Assembly: GCF_900129155.1 (NCBI RefSeq)
Contig: NZ_FQVF01000022.1
Coordinates: forward strand, 27,202 to 91,201
Direction: 5' to 3'
DNA: 64,000 nt
Source: Marinomonas polaris DSM 16579
GTDB taxonomy: Bacteria > Pseudomonadota > Gammaproteobacteria > Pseudomonadales > Marinomonadaceae
A program made the position numbers and the translations under genes. Positions 18,340 to 27,395 of this stretch are shown piece after piece. Under the pieces are notes generated by a model. The model saw only the letters and a list, made by a program, of their open reading frames with translations. It searched no databases and had not been told where the DNA came from. Every line of letters starts with the position of its first letter. The first letter of the stretch is position 1.

Positions 18340-18985
18340 AACCAATTCCTCTTAGGGTACTAATGACTAAATCACCCTGACCCATTTTCTTCCTTAAACG
18401 CCCTACATACAGCTCAATCGCGTTAGGACCCGGTGTTTCATTGAAGTTAAATAAATGGTCGGTAATTTCGTCTTTACTTAATACGCGGCCTAAATGGCCA
18501 AGGAATATTTCCAGCAAGCGAAACTCTCGATTGGTGATAACTGTGAGTTCGCCATCAATAAATACCTGACGACTGTCGCGGTTTACCACTATATTACCGT
18601 GTTCTGTAACATTGGTAGCGTAGCCCTGTTTGCGGCGCAATAAAGCCCTACAACGAGCTTCTAGCTCACCAAAATCGAATGGTTTCGTTAAATAATCATC
18701 GGCTCCGGCATCGAGCAATCGTATACGATCTTCTATCTGATCCCGAGCGGTTAAAATTAACACTGGCGTGTCGTCATCGCGCTGGCGCAGTTTCTGTAGC
18801 AATTGTAATCCAGATAAGCCGGGCAAATTAAGATCTAGCAATATCAAATCTACAGACTGATACTTCAATAACTCATCCGCACGTTTACCATCCCCGATTA
18901 AATCAACGCCATGCCCTAGGCTTGTTAATCGTTCACAGATCGCTTGCCCTAAGACCTGAGTATCCTCTACCACCAGAATTCGCAT
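18302..18985 (-). CDS. OmpR/PhoB-type response regulator (TctD-like)
   Basis: About 227 residues: receiver domain starting MRILVVEDTQ with phospho-acceptor Asp51 in LILLDLNLPG and the conserved lysine in YLTKPFDF, then a winged-helix DNA-binding domain ending in GDLVISTLRGIGYVAE. An ATG two codons upstream (18991) is also possible. Partner of the overlapping TctE-like kinase. The gene follows the tctA terminator on the same strand, the usual TctD position. Confidence 0.92.
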   Translation of the reverse strand: MRILVVEDTQVLGQAICERLTSLGHGVDLIGDGKRADELLKYQSVDLILLDLNLPGLSGLQLLQKLRQRDDDTPVLILTARDQIEDRIRLLDAGADDYLTKPFDFGELEARCRALLRRKQGYATNVTEHGNIVVNRDSRQVFIDGELTVITNREFRLLEIFLGHLGRVLSKDEITDHLFNFNETPGPNAIELYVGRLRKKMGQGDLVISTLRGIGYVAEIAKPSSSQ

Positions 18986-19004
18986 AACCATTAGCCATTG
19001 TGTT

Positions 19005-19057
19005 TTTTATTATAAAAACAACAAAATTCGAGCAACATACGCTACTCGAATTTTGTT
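19005..19057 (-). terminator. Terminator of the tctCBA operon
   Basis: Perfect 13-bp inverted repeat AACAAAATTCGAG (19020-19032) and CTCGAATTTTGTT (19045-19057). On the minus strand it is followed by GTTTTTAT. It separates tctA from the two-component genes. Confidence 0.8.
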
Positions 19058-19084
19058 ATTACAGAGCCTCTAGTATTACAGGGC

Positions 19085-20605
19085 TTAAACGTCTTTAACA
19101 GCTTCTTTTGATTTAGACATTTTAGCGCGAACAATCGGGCCTACAATCATAGGTAGAATCAAACCTAGTATCGCAACAGTCCACAAACCAATACTCAAAC
19201 CGCTATTGAAAAGCACCGTCCAATCACCATCAGATAGTACTAATGCATGACGAAGACTCTTCTCCATTTCTGGCCCAAGCAACATACCCAAAATAATCGG
19301 TACTAGTGGAATATCAATTTTACGGAAGATATAACCCAATACACCGAAGCCAATCATAAAGTACAAGTCCAATGCACTATGGCTAACGGAATAAATACCT
19401 ACAGACGCGATCAAGGTAACAACCGGCATCAAATATTTAGGTGGAATGCTCAACAACTTAACGAAGATGCCTACCATTGGAATGTTTAGCAGTAACAATA
19501 CAAAGTTACCAACAAACATCGCCGCAATGACACCCCAAACAAGATCCGCATTTTGTTGGAATAACATTGGACCAGGAGAGATGTTTAAAGAAATCAACAT
19601 CGCTAATAACACAGCTGTTGTACCACTACCTGGAACACCAAGAGTTAACATTGGCACAAGTGCACCGGATGCCGCGCCGTTATTACCGGCTTCAGGAGCC
19701 GCAACACCACGAGGATCACCTTTACCAAATTCGCCTTTATCCGATACGCGTTTTTCCAAAGTGTAACTAATAAAGCTACCCAAAGAAGCACCCGCACCTG
19801 GTAATACACCAGCAATGAAACCAAGTACCGCGCCACGGAAAGAAGCAGGAAGCACTTTGATAATGTCTTTTGCTGATAGTTTCAGCTTGTTAATCGCAAC
19901 TTGTTTTAAGCCATCACCAGCGTGACGCTCTAAGAAGAACAACAATTCACTGATCGCAAACAAACCAACGATTGCGATAATGAAATCAACACCTTCGAAC
20001 AATTCAAGTGTATTAAAGGTAAAACGCTGCACGCCAGTTGAAATATCGATACCAACCGTAGCAATCATTAAACCTATCGCCGCTGCCATCATGGTTTTAA
20101 ACTGGTTTTTACCAGTAATACCACCCAAGGTCGCAAAGGCTAAAGCGAACAATGCAAAGTATTCAGATGGACCAAATCTCAGTGCGAATTTCGCTAAGAT
20201 TGGCGCAAGAATAACCAGACCGATTGTCGCAATAAAGCTACCGATAAAAGAGGCAATTGCAGAGATAGCCAAGGCTTCAGCTGCTTTGCCTTTTAGCGCC
20301 ATTGGATAACCATCTAAACAGGTCATCATAGCTGGCTCGTCACCTGGAATGTTCAACAGGATAGACGAAATACGACCGCCGTACATGGCACCCGCATAAA
20401 CAGACGTTAACAAGATAAGAGAAGAGGTTGGCGACAAACCTAAGCTAAACGCCAATGGAATCAAGATAGCAACACCATTTGCAGGGCCAAGACCCGGTAA
20501 TGCGCCAATCAAGGTACCCAAAATGGCACCAATAACCGCAAACATAATACTTTCAGGCGTTAACGCAACCGCAAAGCCTTGCATTAATAAGCTCATAGTA
20601 TCCAT
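19085..20605 (-). CDS. tctA: Tripartite tricarboxylate transporter large permease TctA
   Basis: 506-residue, roughly 12-helix transport subunit. Family signatures are visible: GALPGLGPANGVAILIPLAF near the amino end, YGGRISSILLNIPGDEPAMMT, GVLPGAGASLGSFISY, and APEAGNNGAASGALVPMLTLGVPGSGTTAVLLAML. It works with TctB in the membrane and TctC in the periplasm to import citrate or other carboxylates. One base separates it from tctB; a strong terminator follows. Confidence 0.95.
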   Translation of the reverse strand: MDTMSLLMQGFAVALTPESIMFAVIGAILGTLIGALPGLGPANGVAILIPLAFSLGLSPTSSLILLTSVYAGAMYGGRISSILLNIPGDEPAMMTCLDGYPMALKGKAAEALAISAIASFIGSFIATIGLVILAPILAKFALRFGPSEYFALFALAFATLGGITGKNQFKTMMAAAIGLMIATVGIDISTGVQRFTFNTLELFEGVDFIIAIVGLFAISELLFFLERHAGDGLKQVAINKLKLSAKDIIKVLPASFRGAVLGFIAGVLPGAGASLGSFISYTLEKRVSDKGEFGKGDPRGVAAPEAGNNGAASGALVPMLTLGVPGSGTTAVLLAMLISLNISPGPMLFQQNADLVWGVIAAMFVGNFVLLLLNIPMVGIFVKLLSIPPKYLMPVVTLIASVGIYSVSHSALDLYFMIGFGVLGYIFRKIDIPLVPIILGMLLGPEMEKSLRHALVLSDGDWTVLFNSGLSIGLWTVAILGLILPMIVGPIVRAKMSKSKEAVKDV

Positions 20606-20606
20606 A

Positions 20607-21047
20607 TTAAAACTCCAATAGACCTAGAGGCAGTGCTAATTCAAGCACATTATTGAAAAGGAAAAAGATAACTACAGAGCTTGTCACACCAGTGATAATA
20701 CTCTTAGCAATGCTTGCCCCCATACGCCAACTTAAAAAGCTCACAACCAATGCCGCAGCAGGCATAAAACCAATCGGTTCAATTGCCCATGCAAAAGCAA
20801 GCATAGAAAGAACCACAACACTAAGCTCAATCAACATGGCCGCTGGCGCCCATTTCTCGTCTTGGTCAGGACGAACAATCATATAAATCGAACTAATACC
20901 TAAAATGATGGCTAGCATGATAGGAAAAGTTTCAGGACCGACACTTTCCTGTCCGCCAAAAGGAATGGGGAATTGCGTTGCTTCCCAGCCGTAACCTACG
21001 GCAAGAATAAGCATTAGCATGCCAAACACACGATCGTTAATACGCAT
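20607..21047 (-). CDS. tctB: Tripartite tricarboxylate transporter small subunit TctB
   Basis: 146-residue small membrane subunit with four hydrophobic segments; the family pattern (MRINDRVFGMLMLILAVGYGWEATQFPIPFGGQESVGP) opens with a helix followed by a conserved GPETFP loop. Middle gene of tctCBA. Confidence 0.92.
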   Translation of the reverse strand: MRINDRVFGMLMLILAVGYGWEATQFPIPFGGQESVGPETFPIMLAIILGISSIYMIVRPDQDEKWAPAAMLIELSVVVLSMLAFAWAIEPIGFMPAAALVVSFLSWRMGASIAKSIITGVTSSVVIFFLFNNVLELALPLGLLEF

Positions 21048-21146
21048 GTCTCTGCTCCATGTTAATAAATCAAAGGGTGAAAAATAGTCGAAAACAGGAG
21101 GAGCACTGTATCAGAACAGATGCCCCCTCCAAAAAGCGGTCTGAGG

Positions 21147-22139
21147 TTATTTAATTAGACCGATGTCTTGCGATAAGATTTTAATGTCTAGAGTTTGGTT
21201 TTTTACGAATTGAGTAAAGTCAGCACCAGACTTGTGGAATGGCATCAAACCATTTTTAGTCATGACGTCTTTCCATTCTTGAGTTGTGTACAACTCATCC
21301 ATGGTTTTTACCCACCAATCGTAAGATTCTGCACTTGCATTACCTGGTACGTAAAATCCGCGCCAGTTTGGAGCGACAGAATCAATACCCTGCTCCATTG
21401 CTGTAGGAATAGAGTCATATGGCGCTGGTAAACGTTCTTCAGAAAGAACTGCTAGAACGCGTAAGTCACCAGAATCCATGAAACCTTTCACTTCAGAGAT
21501 GTCACCAGTGAATGCATCTACGTGACCGCCCACAACTTGAACCAAAGCTTCAGAACCACCGCTGTATGCTAGGTAACGAACTTTTGGCAAGTTCTCAACG
21601 TTTGCTTTTTGCGCAGTCATCAATACTTTTAAATGATCCCAACCACCAGATGCACTACCACCAGCGAATTTAACCGCACTTGGGTCTTTCTTAAGCGCAT
21701 CAAGAACCTGAGTCAAAGAAGTATATTTGGAATCTTTACCAACAGCGATAATGCCGTAGTCAGCACCTAATGTACCAACCCATTTAACTTGGTCAGCATT
21801 CATGCCTGGGAATTGGCCTTGAGCAAGGCGTGTTGTTGTAGCTGTACTAGCAGCAACAATAAGGTTTTCGTCTGTATCACGTTTACTAATCGTATGAGCA
21901 AAAGCTACACCGCCACCAGCACCCGTCATGTTAACTGTCTGAACGTTACCTTTAAAGTAACCTTGATCAACTAATACTTTACCAACGCTACGGCAAGTAA
22001 AGTCCCATCCACCACCTGGGTTCGCTGGGGCAATACATTCACCACTGCGAGCTGGTTCGAAGGCGTAAGCCTGTCCAGCCATGGTTAGTGCTACTGCACT
22101 TGAAATTAGAACAGACTTCAAAGAAATGGTATTAAGCAT
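21147..22139 (-). CDS. tctC: Tripartite tricarboxylate transporter binding protein TctC
   Basis: 330-residue periplasmic binding protein with a signal peptide cleaved after AYA. The ligand-loop segments AGGGVAFAHTISKR and GGSASGGWDHLKVLM are typical of the TctC/Bug family, which bind carboxylates through water-bridged loops. First gene of the operon; a strong ribosome site (GGAGATAACC) precedes the ATG. A 256-bp divergent promoter region separates it from the DMT exporter. The exact carboxylate is not readable. Confidence 0.94.
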   Translation of the reverse strand: MLNTISLKSVLISSAVALTMAGQAYAFEPARSGECIAPANPGGGWDFTCRSVGKVLVDQGYFKGNVQTVNMTGAGGGVAFAHTISKRDTDENLIVAASTATTTRLAQGQFPGMNADQVKWVGTLGADYGIIAVGKDSKYTSLTQVLDALKKDPSAVKFAGGSASGGWDHLKVLMTAQKANVENLPKVRYLAYSGGSEALVQVVGGHVDAFTGDISEVKGFMDSGDLRVLAVLSEERLPAPYDSIPTAMEQGIDSVAPNWRGFYVPGNASAESYDWWVKTMDELYTTQEWKDVMTKNGLMPFHKSGADFTQFVKNQTLDIKILSQDIGLIK

Positions 22140-22395
22140 GGTTATCTCCTGCTTGTTATTTTTTTTGTTGTTAGCTAATCAAGCTCTTAAAATAGGTATT
22201 TCAATTGACTTGAGTAAACAAACCTTACCTCTCAAACCTGTCACCACCCTGTCATAGATCAATATTTCTTACTTATTTGCGATAAAAAACGTATTTTTGA
22301 CAAGGCAAGTCACGCATTTTTGACAATGTCATTAAGCCTTAACCAAGATAAAATCTTGTTTAATCAGACTAGATCAGGATTTAGGAAACGACAAG

Positions 22396-23325
22396 ATGAC
22401 AGCACATTCTCCACAAGCCACACTCATTGGAAGTATCGCTATTCTGCTCTGGAGTAGCCTTGCGCTTTTTACCACTCAAGCCAACCTCGTGCCACCACTC
22501 TTGTTGCTCACAGTTACTTTTGGTGTAGCAAGTTTATTGTTTTTTATCGTTTATTTAATCAAAGGCGAACTAAAGTCGTCGTGGTCAAAAACACCGACTA
22601 GCGCCATTGCCATGGGTGGGCTTGGATTTTATTTCTATCACTTCTGCTACTTTTATGCGTTTCAGCATGCACCACCAGTGGAAGCGGGACTTATCGCTTA
22701 TCTCTGGCCTTTGTTGATTGTCTTAATGGCAGGCATGACCAAGGGAAACTCTCTGTCATGGACACATTTGGTGGGCGCTGTTATTGCTTTTATCGGCACA
22801 GGTATCATGCTGCAAGCGAGGGAATCGGCAAGCTTGATAGAAACAAATACGAATTATAATTGGACAGGTTACGCCGCGGCATTTGCCTGCGCGTTTATTT
22901 GGTCAAGCTATTCGGTAGCGAATCGACGCTTCCAAACCGTTCCTTCTAGCGCGGTACTTTGGTATTGCCTAGTCACCGCACTATTAGCGGGCGCTTCACA
23001 TATTATGATCGAAGCCGAAAATGGGAAACTTTCGCTAGACTTTCCCGCAAGCACTTGGATTGCAATTTTAGGGCTTGGATTTGGGCCTGTTGGCATCGCA
23101 TTTTTCTGTTGGGACTTTGGCGTAAAAAAAGGCAATCTATCATTGCTTGGTGTGTTGTCTTACACAGCACCTGCCCTATCGACTGCTTGGCTTGGGCTTT
23201 TTACCGATGCTCAATTAACCACAGGGCAAATCATCGCTTGCCTATTAATTACCGCTGGGGCGCTGTTTGCCAGCTTAATGCCGAATAAAAAAATGCCCTC
23301 AGCTTATGAAGCAGAAGGCATTTAA
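22396..23325 (+). CDS. DMT-superfamily (EamA, YddG-like) exporter
   Basis: 309 residues, ten predicted membrane helices in two EamA repeats. The motif EAGLIAYLWPLLIVLMAG at the end of the first repeat is shared with YddG-type aromatic amino acid/metabolite exporters. AGGAAACGAC lies upstream of the ATG. It stands alone, convergent with an aminotransferase across a strong terminator. Substrate unproven. Confidence 0.85.
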   Translation: MTAHSPQATLIGSIAILLWSSLALFTTQANLVPPLLLLTVTFGVASLLFFIVYLIKGELKSSWSKTPTSAIAMGGLGFYFYHFCYFYAFQHAPPVEAGLIAYLWPLLIVLMAGMTKGNSLSWTHLVGAVIAFIGTGIMLQARESASLIETNTNYNWTGYAAAFACAFIWSSYSVANRRFQTVPSSAVLWYCLVTALLAGASHIMIEAENGKLSLDFPASTWIAILGLGFGPVGIAFFCWDFGVKKGNLSLLGVLSYTAPALSTAWLGLFTDAQLTTGQIIACLLITAGALFASLMPNKKMPSAYEAEGI

Positions 23326-23364
23326 TTCAATATAAAAAACATCTAGTTTAAAACTTCATTTAAA

Positions 23365-23404
23365 AAGTAAGGCGCTTCAACAAAAAAGCGCCTTACTTCA
23401 TTTT
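23365..23404. terminator. Bidirectional terminator
   Basis: Perfect 13-bp stem AAGTAAGGCGCTT (23365-23377) with AAGCGCCTTACTT (23386-23398), with T-rich or A-rich flanks on both sides, between convergent genes. Confidence 0.85.
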
Positions 23405-23409
23405 AGTCT

Positions 23410-24642
23410 TTAAGCCACTTGATAAAGCGTGCGTGGCACACTTTGCAGGTACGATTCCATTTCAGCCATACCGTTTGGCTGATCAACTTTCACACCCAAG
23501 TCACGCATAGTGCTGCCAAAGGCATGCAAGGTACGGAACAAGTTGTGCTCACGGCACTGCTCGCCCATTTGACCAATACGAACGATTGGTTGGCCAAATG
23601 AACCAGCAATCTCAACTCTGTACATTTCCGAAATATGTCGGCAAATCTGCCCTGCTGTTAGACCTTCAGGAATATTAATACCAACCACAGAGTTTAAACG
23701 CGACGCTGGCGGAATAAATAACTCTAATCCCATTCCTTCAATGCCCGCTTGCAACGCTTTAGAACAACGTAGATGACGAGCAAAACGATTTTCTAATGTC
23801 TCATCACACACCAATTTCAATGCTTCATGTAACGCCATGATGCCTGAAACAGGCGCCGTATAATGATAACCATCGTTGTGCCAAAAATTCTCAGCTAACT
23901 GTGCATCAAAACACCATTGAGCCGTTGGCTTGGTACGACTCTTAACTGCCGCCCATGCTTCATTAGAAAACACCAAAAGCGATACACCCGGAATAGATGA
24001 CAAGCCTTTTTGCCCACCTGTGATAACTACGTCTACTTGCCACGCATCCATCTTCAGCGGCATAGTACTTAACGTACAAACTGCATCTACAACCACCAAA
24101 CAACCATAAGATTTAGCGATCTTGGTGATTTCCTCTAATGAATGGTTAAACACAGTATTCGATGTTTCACCTTGCACCAGCGTTAATACTTTTGGACGTG
24201 TTTCTTCGATGGCTTTACGAACACGCTCTGGATTCGCCGCTTCATGAACTCCAACGTGCAACTCATGAACATCGGCGCCAATACGCGTCGCCATTTCCGC
24301 CATACGATGACTAAAGAAGCCATTGTTAATACATAAAATACGCTCGCCCGGTTGCAACAAATTGGCCACTGCCATTTCCATTGCGGCTGACGCTGGCCCT
24401 GCTACGCCAAGTACCCATTTAGACTCTGTTTGAAACACATAACGCGCCATTGTTTTAACTTGCCCAATAACCTGCGCCATCACACTACCAAGGTGGTTAA
24501 TCACCACAGAATTGGCCTTGGCGACACGCTCAGGAATAGGAACAGGGCCCGCTCCCATCATTAACAAAGGTTCGTGAGGAAGAATTTCGTCTAAAGATTT
24601 CACCTGGGGACGAGGAATGCCCATTGGCGATGAAGCAGTCAT
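23410..24642 (-). CDS. Class V aminotransferase (alanine-glyoxylate/serine-pyruvate type)
   Basis: 410-residue PLP enzyme. Residues around GAGPVPIPERVAKANSVVINHLG form the substrate-binding start; the PLP aspartate lies in VVDAVCTLS and the Schiff-base lysine in VVITGGQKGLSSIPGVSLL. Closest in layout to alanine-glyoxylate and serine-pyruvate aminotransferases; pyridoxamine-pyruvate and 2-aminoethylphosphonate enzymes share the fold and cannot be excluded. No phosphonate or vitamin B6 catabolic genes are nearby. Confidence 0.85.
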   Translation of the reverse strand: MTASSPMGIPRPQVKSLDEILPHEPLLMMGAGPVPIPERVAKANSVVINHLGSVMAQVIGQVKTMARYVFQTESKWVLGVAGPASAAMEMAVANLLQPGERILCINNGFFSHRMAEMATRIGADVHELHVGVHEAANPERVRKAIEETRPKVLTLVQGETSNTVFNHSLEEITKIAKSYGCLVVVDAVCTLSTMPLKMDAWQVDVVITGGQKGLSSIPGVSLLVFSNEAWAAVKSRTKPTAQWCFDAQLAENFWHNDGYHYTAPVSGIMALHEALKLVCDETLENRFARHLRCSKALQAGIEGMGLELFIPPASRLNSVVGINIPEGLTAGQICRHISEMYRVEIAGSFGQPIVRIGQMGEQCREHNLFRTLHAFGSTMRDLGVKVDQPNGMAEMESYLQSVPRTLYQVA

Positions 24643-24960
24643 TTTATGCAGCCTATGTTAGTTATAATTAAAAAAAGTGGTCAATGTTGAAAAAAACATC
24701 TCTAGGGTAAAAAGCATATATTTACACTTTTACAGTAGAAAATATCGTGATTTGCATTTTAACAAAATAATATTTTGAAATAGTACAATATCCCTTTAAG
24801 AAATGAGAGACAGCAAAATGAAAAGAGTGTAATAAACCACAAGCTTTCACTTTCGCCTTAGATCTGACTGGTTTCCATTTCAACAAGCAGTATTTTTTAC
24901 TCTGCGAAATACCTATTAACTGTGCGATAATGCGCGAAATTCCCTATTCAGGACCTCGTT
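24643..24960. other. Intergenic region between the aminotransferase and DUF3010 genes
   Basis: 318 bp shared by two divergent promoters. AT-rich, with no clear dyad, no small gene and no repeat. AGGA seven bases before 24961 is the DUF3010 ribosome site. Confidence 0.5.
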
Positions 24961-25398
24961 ATGATTACTTGTGGTATCGAAATTAAAGGCAGCGAAGTGA
25001 TTCTTTGCCTTCTGTCTAAACAAGACGGATTGTTTCAAATCGCCGATTGTCGCCAAACTCGACACACACTTAACAACCCAAACGACAGCGAAAGCGTACG
25101 TAAATTTCAGTTCATGCTGAAAAAATTGTTTGAAGATTACAAAGTGAAAAGAGCCGTTATTCGTGAACGCCCAACAAAAGGCAAATTCGCTGGCGGCGCG
25201 GTAGGTTTTAAAATTGAAGCGGCTATCCAATTGATTAATACGGTTGAAGTCGATTTGTTCAGCGGCGCAAAAACCAAAGACATCTTGCAACACAACCCAA
25301 TGCCGATTCCATTCAAAGCAACAGGCTTGCGTGCATTCCAAGAAGGCGCGTTCACCGTGGCTTATGCTGCACTTTCAGAACACATTCCTGAAGTGTAA
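24961..25398 (+). CDS. DUF3010 family protein
   Basis: 145 residues. The opening MITCGIEIKGSEVILCLL and the central RERPTKGKFAGGAVGFKIEAAIQ are diagnostic of DUF3010. The pattern of an acidic first strand (GIEIKG) followed by a conserved basic Gly-rich motif is reminiscent of RNase H-like folds, but no activity is known to me. Single gene ending at a strong bidirectional terminator. Confidence 0.85.
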   Translation: MITCGIEIKGSEVILCLLSKQDGLFQIADCRQTRHTLNNPNDSESVRKFQFMLKKLFEDYKVKRAVIRERPTKGKFAGGAVGFKIEAAIQLINTVEVDLFSGAKTKDILQHNPMPIPFKATGLRAFQEGAFTVAYAALSEHIPEV

Positions 25399-25416
25399 GT
25401 AGTTAGATATCGCAAT

Positions 25417-25452
25417 AAAAAAACGGACGTCATGGATGATGTCCGTTTTTTT
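25417..25452. terminator. Bidirectional terminator
   Basis: AAAAAAACGGAC (25417-25428) pairs with GTCCGTTTTTTT (25441-25452); A-run and T-run on the two sides serve both convergent genes. Confidence 0.88.
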
Positions 25453-25461
25453 GTGCCTGAA

Positions 25462-25707
25462 TTATTTTCCACTTTCATCGGCCTTAGTGAAAAGCGCTTT
25501 AAACAACGCCTCTGATTTCGCCAGCCCCTCCTCGGTCAATATCACCGATTTAGATTTGCCAACTGGATTATGAATATAACCTTTCTCATGCAATCTATTG
25601 GTTATACACCAATCAACCTGTTTCCATGCATGTCCCAAATCATCATGCAAAGTAAGGTAAAAAAGAGCGAGCGCTGCATCATCGATTTTGTCTTCATCTA
25701 TATCCAC
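25462..25707 (-). CDS. DUF6429 family small protein
   Basis: 81 residues. IDDAALALFYLTLHDDLGHAWKQVDW and RLHEKGYIHNPVGKSKSVILTEEGL match the DUF6429 pattern, a compact winged-helix-like protein of unknown role that is frequent in mobile and accessory regions. GGAG precedes the ATG. It borders the attC cluster but has no attC of its own that I can see. Confidence 0.8.
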   Translation of the reverse strand: MDIDEDKIDDAALALFYLTLHDDLGHAWKQVDWCITNRLHEKGYIHNPVGKSKSVILTEEGLAKSEALFKALFTKADESGK

Positions 25708-26049
25708 AGTGTTCTCCTTATTAAATAGAGTGCTAAAACACTATGCTAACTGAACACGCCCTTCAAGCACCTTATCTGAGCAATGACTCATCATTTAAAC
25801 ATACGATTAGTAGCTTCATATTGAATGATTAGCGGTAAATGCAAAACAATACATTGATATAACTAGTTTTCAGGCGTGGGTGGCTTGGTAAATGGTCATT
25901 ATAGAGATTCAGGAAAGGGCCAAACAGGTGGTACACGTAGTAAGCAGCTTTGTTAATTTAGTGACCCTAAATTCGATCTCCTGCTTTTTTAGCAATATGA
26001 ATCGCCAATATCAAGCTGTTGTTCCACAGCCTCTGCCATCTTTGATGAT
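25708..26049. other. Gene-poor stretch at the downstream edge of the attC cluster
   Basis: About 340 bp between DUF6429 and the first attC-like site. No reading frame has a convincing ribosome site; a 76-codon plus-strand frame from 25892 runs into attC1 and is not believable. The minus strand contains short, stop-broken frames that could be remains of a cassette gene. Confidence 0.4.
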
Positions 26050-26122
26050 CTATAACGCCGCAAGCAAGGGTGACAAAAGCGAAGCGGCGGTTTTGGCATC
26101 CCTCTGGCTGGCTTTGTTATAG
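26050..26122 (-). repeat. attC-like site 1 (integron cassette recombination site)
   Basis: 73 bp. The ends CTATAAC (26050-26056) and GTTATAG (26116-26122) are perfect complements and fit the R''/R' boxes; the arms continue as imperfect complements (GCC...AGGGTG...CAAAA against TTTTG...CATCCCT...GGC). On the minus strand it begins TATAACAAAGCC and ends GGCGTTATAG, very like Vibrio-type attC sites. The stop codon of the upstream cassette gene (26117-26119) lies within the R'' box. Confidence 0.75.
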
Positions 26123-26860
26123 CTGCGGATCAACTGGAACATATTCTCGAACAACCTGGAATTCTGTATTTGGTTGATACAAAGCCGACTTAGTAACACT
26201 TACTCTAGGAATTGCTCTACCTGCGTAGGTTTTCAACATATTTTCTATCCAGAGAGGGGCACGAGGGTCGATTTCTATTGCCTCAATAAATTCTGCTATA
26301 TCTATTGGCAAGTTGATATGACTTCTCTCGTGATAGTCATTTCCATCAAGGATGTCTTGAGGATGAACAATAAACCTGACCTCTTCTTCGTGTGAGAATG
26401 AATCTCTTTTGTACTTGACTGTTTGGTAGCGACTTTTATCATCACTTAATAGATCGAACATTTCTTTCCAGTGTGAAAAGTAAACAACCTTCTCAACACC
26501 TAGAGCTCTCGCATTTAAGATAGAATTTAACTTTCCTATCTTGGTTTGTATTTTTACACCAGATAAATTTGGAGAGTAAATCCTCCACATAGCGTCAGAT
26601 TCAATTTTTTGAGTCCAGCACTGGCCAAAGAAATACCTATCAGCTCCATATTGGGGATCTTCCAGCCCATCCTTCGTTTTTAACTTATAACGAGATAACT
26701 CATTTTCCCAAGGATCTTCCCAGTTCGAAACCTTTGTAAAAGTAAGCATTTGGGTTTCAATTAGGTTTATGAAAGCCTCGAATGAAAAATATCTACATAC
26801 TTTGACATTCTCACTAAGCCCATCACCGATAAATAAATACATTCTGGACTCCGCACTCAT
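26117..26860 (-). CDS. DUF2971 family protein, gene cassette
   Basis: 247 residues. VCRYFSFEAFINLIETQMLTFTKVSNWEDPWEN at the amino end, a central CWTQKIESDAMWRIYSPNLSGVKIQT and later SHEEEVRFIV are the standard DUF2971 landmarks. The biochemical role is unknown to me; members are common in genomic islands and beside defence genes. It fills one cassette, between attC2 and attC1, with its stop inside attC1. The first codons are uncertain; the ATG at 26860 has no strong ribosome site, and a second in-frame ATG lies six codons on. Confidence 0.78.
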   Translation of the reverse strand: MSAESRMYLFIGDGLSENVKVCRYFSFEAFINLIETQMLTFTKVSNWEDPWENELSRYKLKTKDGLEDPQYGADRYFFGQCWTQKIESDAMWRIYSPNLSGVKIQTKIGKLNSILNARALGVEKVVYFSHWKEMFDLLSDDKSRYQTVKYKRDSFSHEEEVRFIVHPQDILDGNDYHERSHINLPIDIAEFIEAIEIDPRAPLWIENMLKTYAGRAIPRVSVTKSALYQPNTEFQVVREYVPVDPQL

Positions 26861-26869
26861 ACTTAGTCG

Positions 26870-26928
26870 CTATAACGCGAAAACGAAGCGGCGCGTCTCA
26901 CGCGTCCGCCTTACGTGACTTGTTATAT
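26870..26928 (-). repeat. attC-like site 2
   Basis: 59 bp. Outer boxes CTATAAC (26870-26876) and GTTATAT (26922-26928); inner stem GCGG-CGCGT with ACGCG-TCCGC. On the minus strand it opens TATAACAAGTCACG and closes TCGCGTTATAG, the same layout and orientation as site 1. Confidence 0.75.
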
Positions 26929-26929
26929 T

Positions 26930-27382
26930 TCAATTGATTACCTCCACGATAGTACCGGTTCTGCCTCGACTTTTCTGACCTTTTATTGGCGGGTATGAAT
27001 CGTGTAGATAACCCTCAAATTCGGAATACTTTTCCACAAAAATAGCACCGAACAGAAGTCGCTTTCCTTGTATCTCCTCAATGCTTCGGAGATCGGCATT
27101 TCCTGTAGATTGATGATTTTGAACATGCGCCTTCAACCTGCTTACTGGGGCGATATCCTTTCCCCAATACACAGGATAAAGATTGGGAAAGCCTTTAATT
27201 GGCTTTAAATCCTTTCGAGGGGGCGTTTTTGATTCAACTAACACGCCATAGACAGCACCTGTAGATTGCCTTATCGAACGAGGCTCATTTTCAAGAAACA
27301 ATTCGCCGAATATCGCAGATTCAGTCTTGAATCCCTCTGATGTAGCTTCTTCTACTAAAAAATTTACAACTTCATTTGTCAT
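26930..27382 (-). CDS. GIY-YIG-like protein, gene cassette
   Basis: 150 residues, not in a family I can name with certainty. The order AVYGVL, then PVYWGKDIAPVSRLKAHVQ, then EFEGYLHDSYPPIKG resembles the GIY-YIG nuclease fold (GIY, YxG, arginine helix, late glutamate), with YWG in place of YIG. The conserved arginine and glutamate positions look filled. It occupies the cassette between attC3 and attC2, its stop two bases from attC2. A nuclease activity is inference. Confidence 0.6.
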   Translation of the reverse strand: MTNEVVNFLVEEATSEGFKTESAIFGELFLENEPRSIRQSTGAVYGVLVESKTPPRKDLKPIKGFPNLYPVYWGKDIAPVSRLKAHVQNHQSTGNADLRSIEEIQGKRLLFGAIFVEKYSEFEGYLHDSYPPIKGQKSRGRTGTIVEVIN

Positions 27383-27395
27383 GACTGACCTTGGA

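Noticed and set aside
25892..26122. 76-codon plus-strand frame upstream of the DUF2971 gene
   Set aside because: Its 3' third is attC1 itself; no ribosome site.
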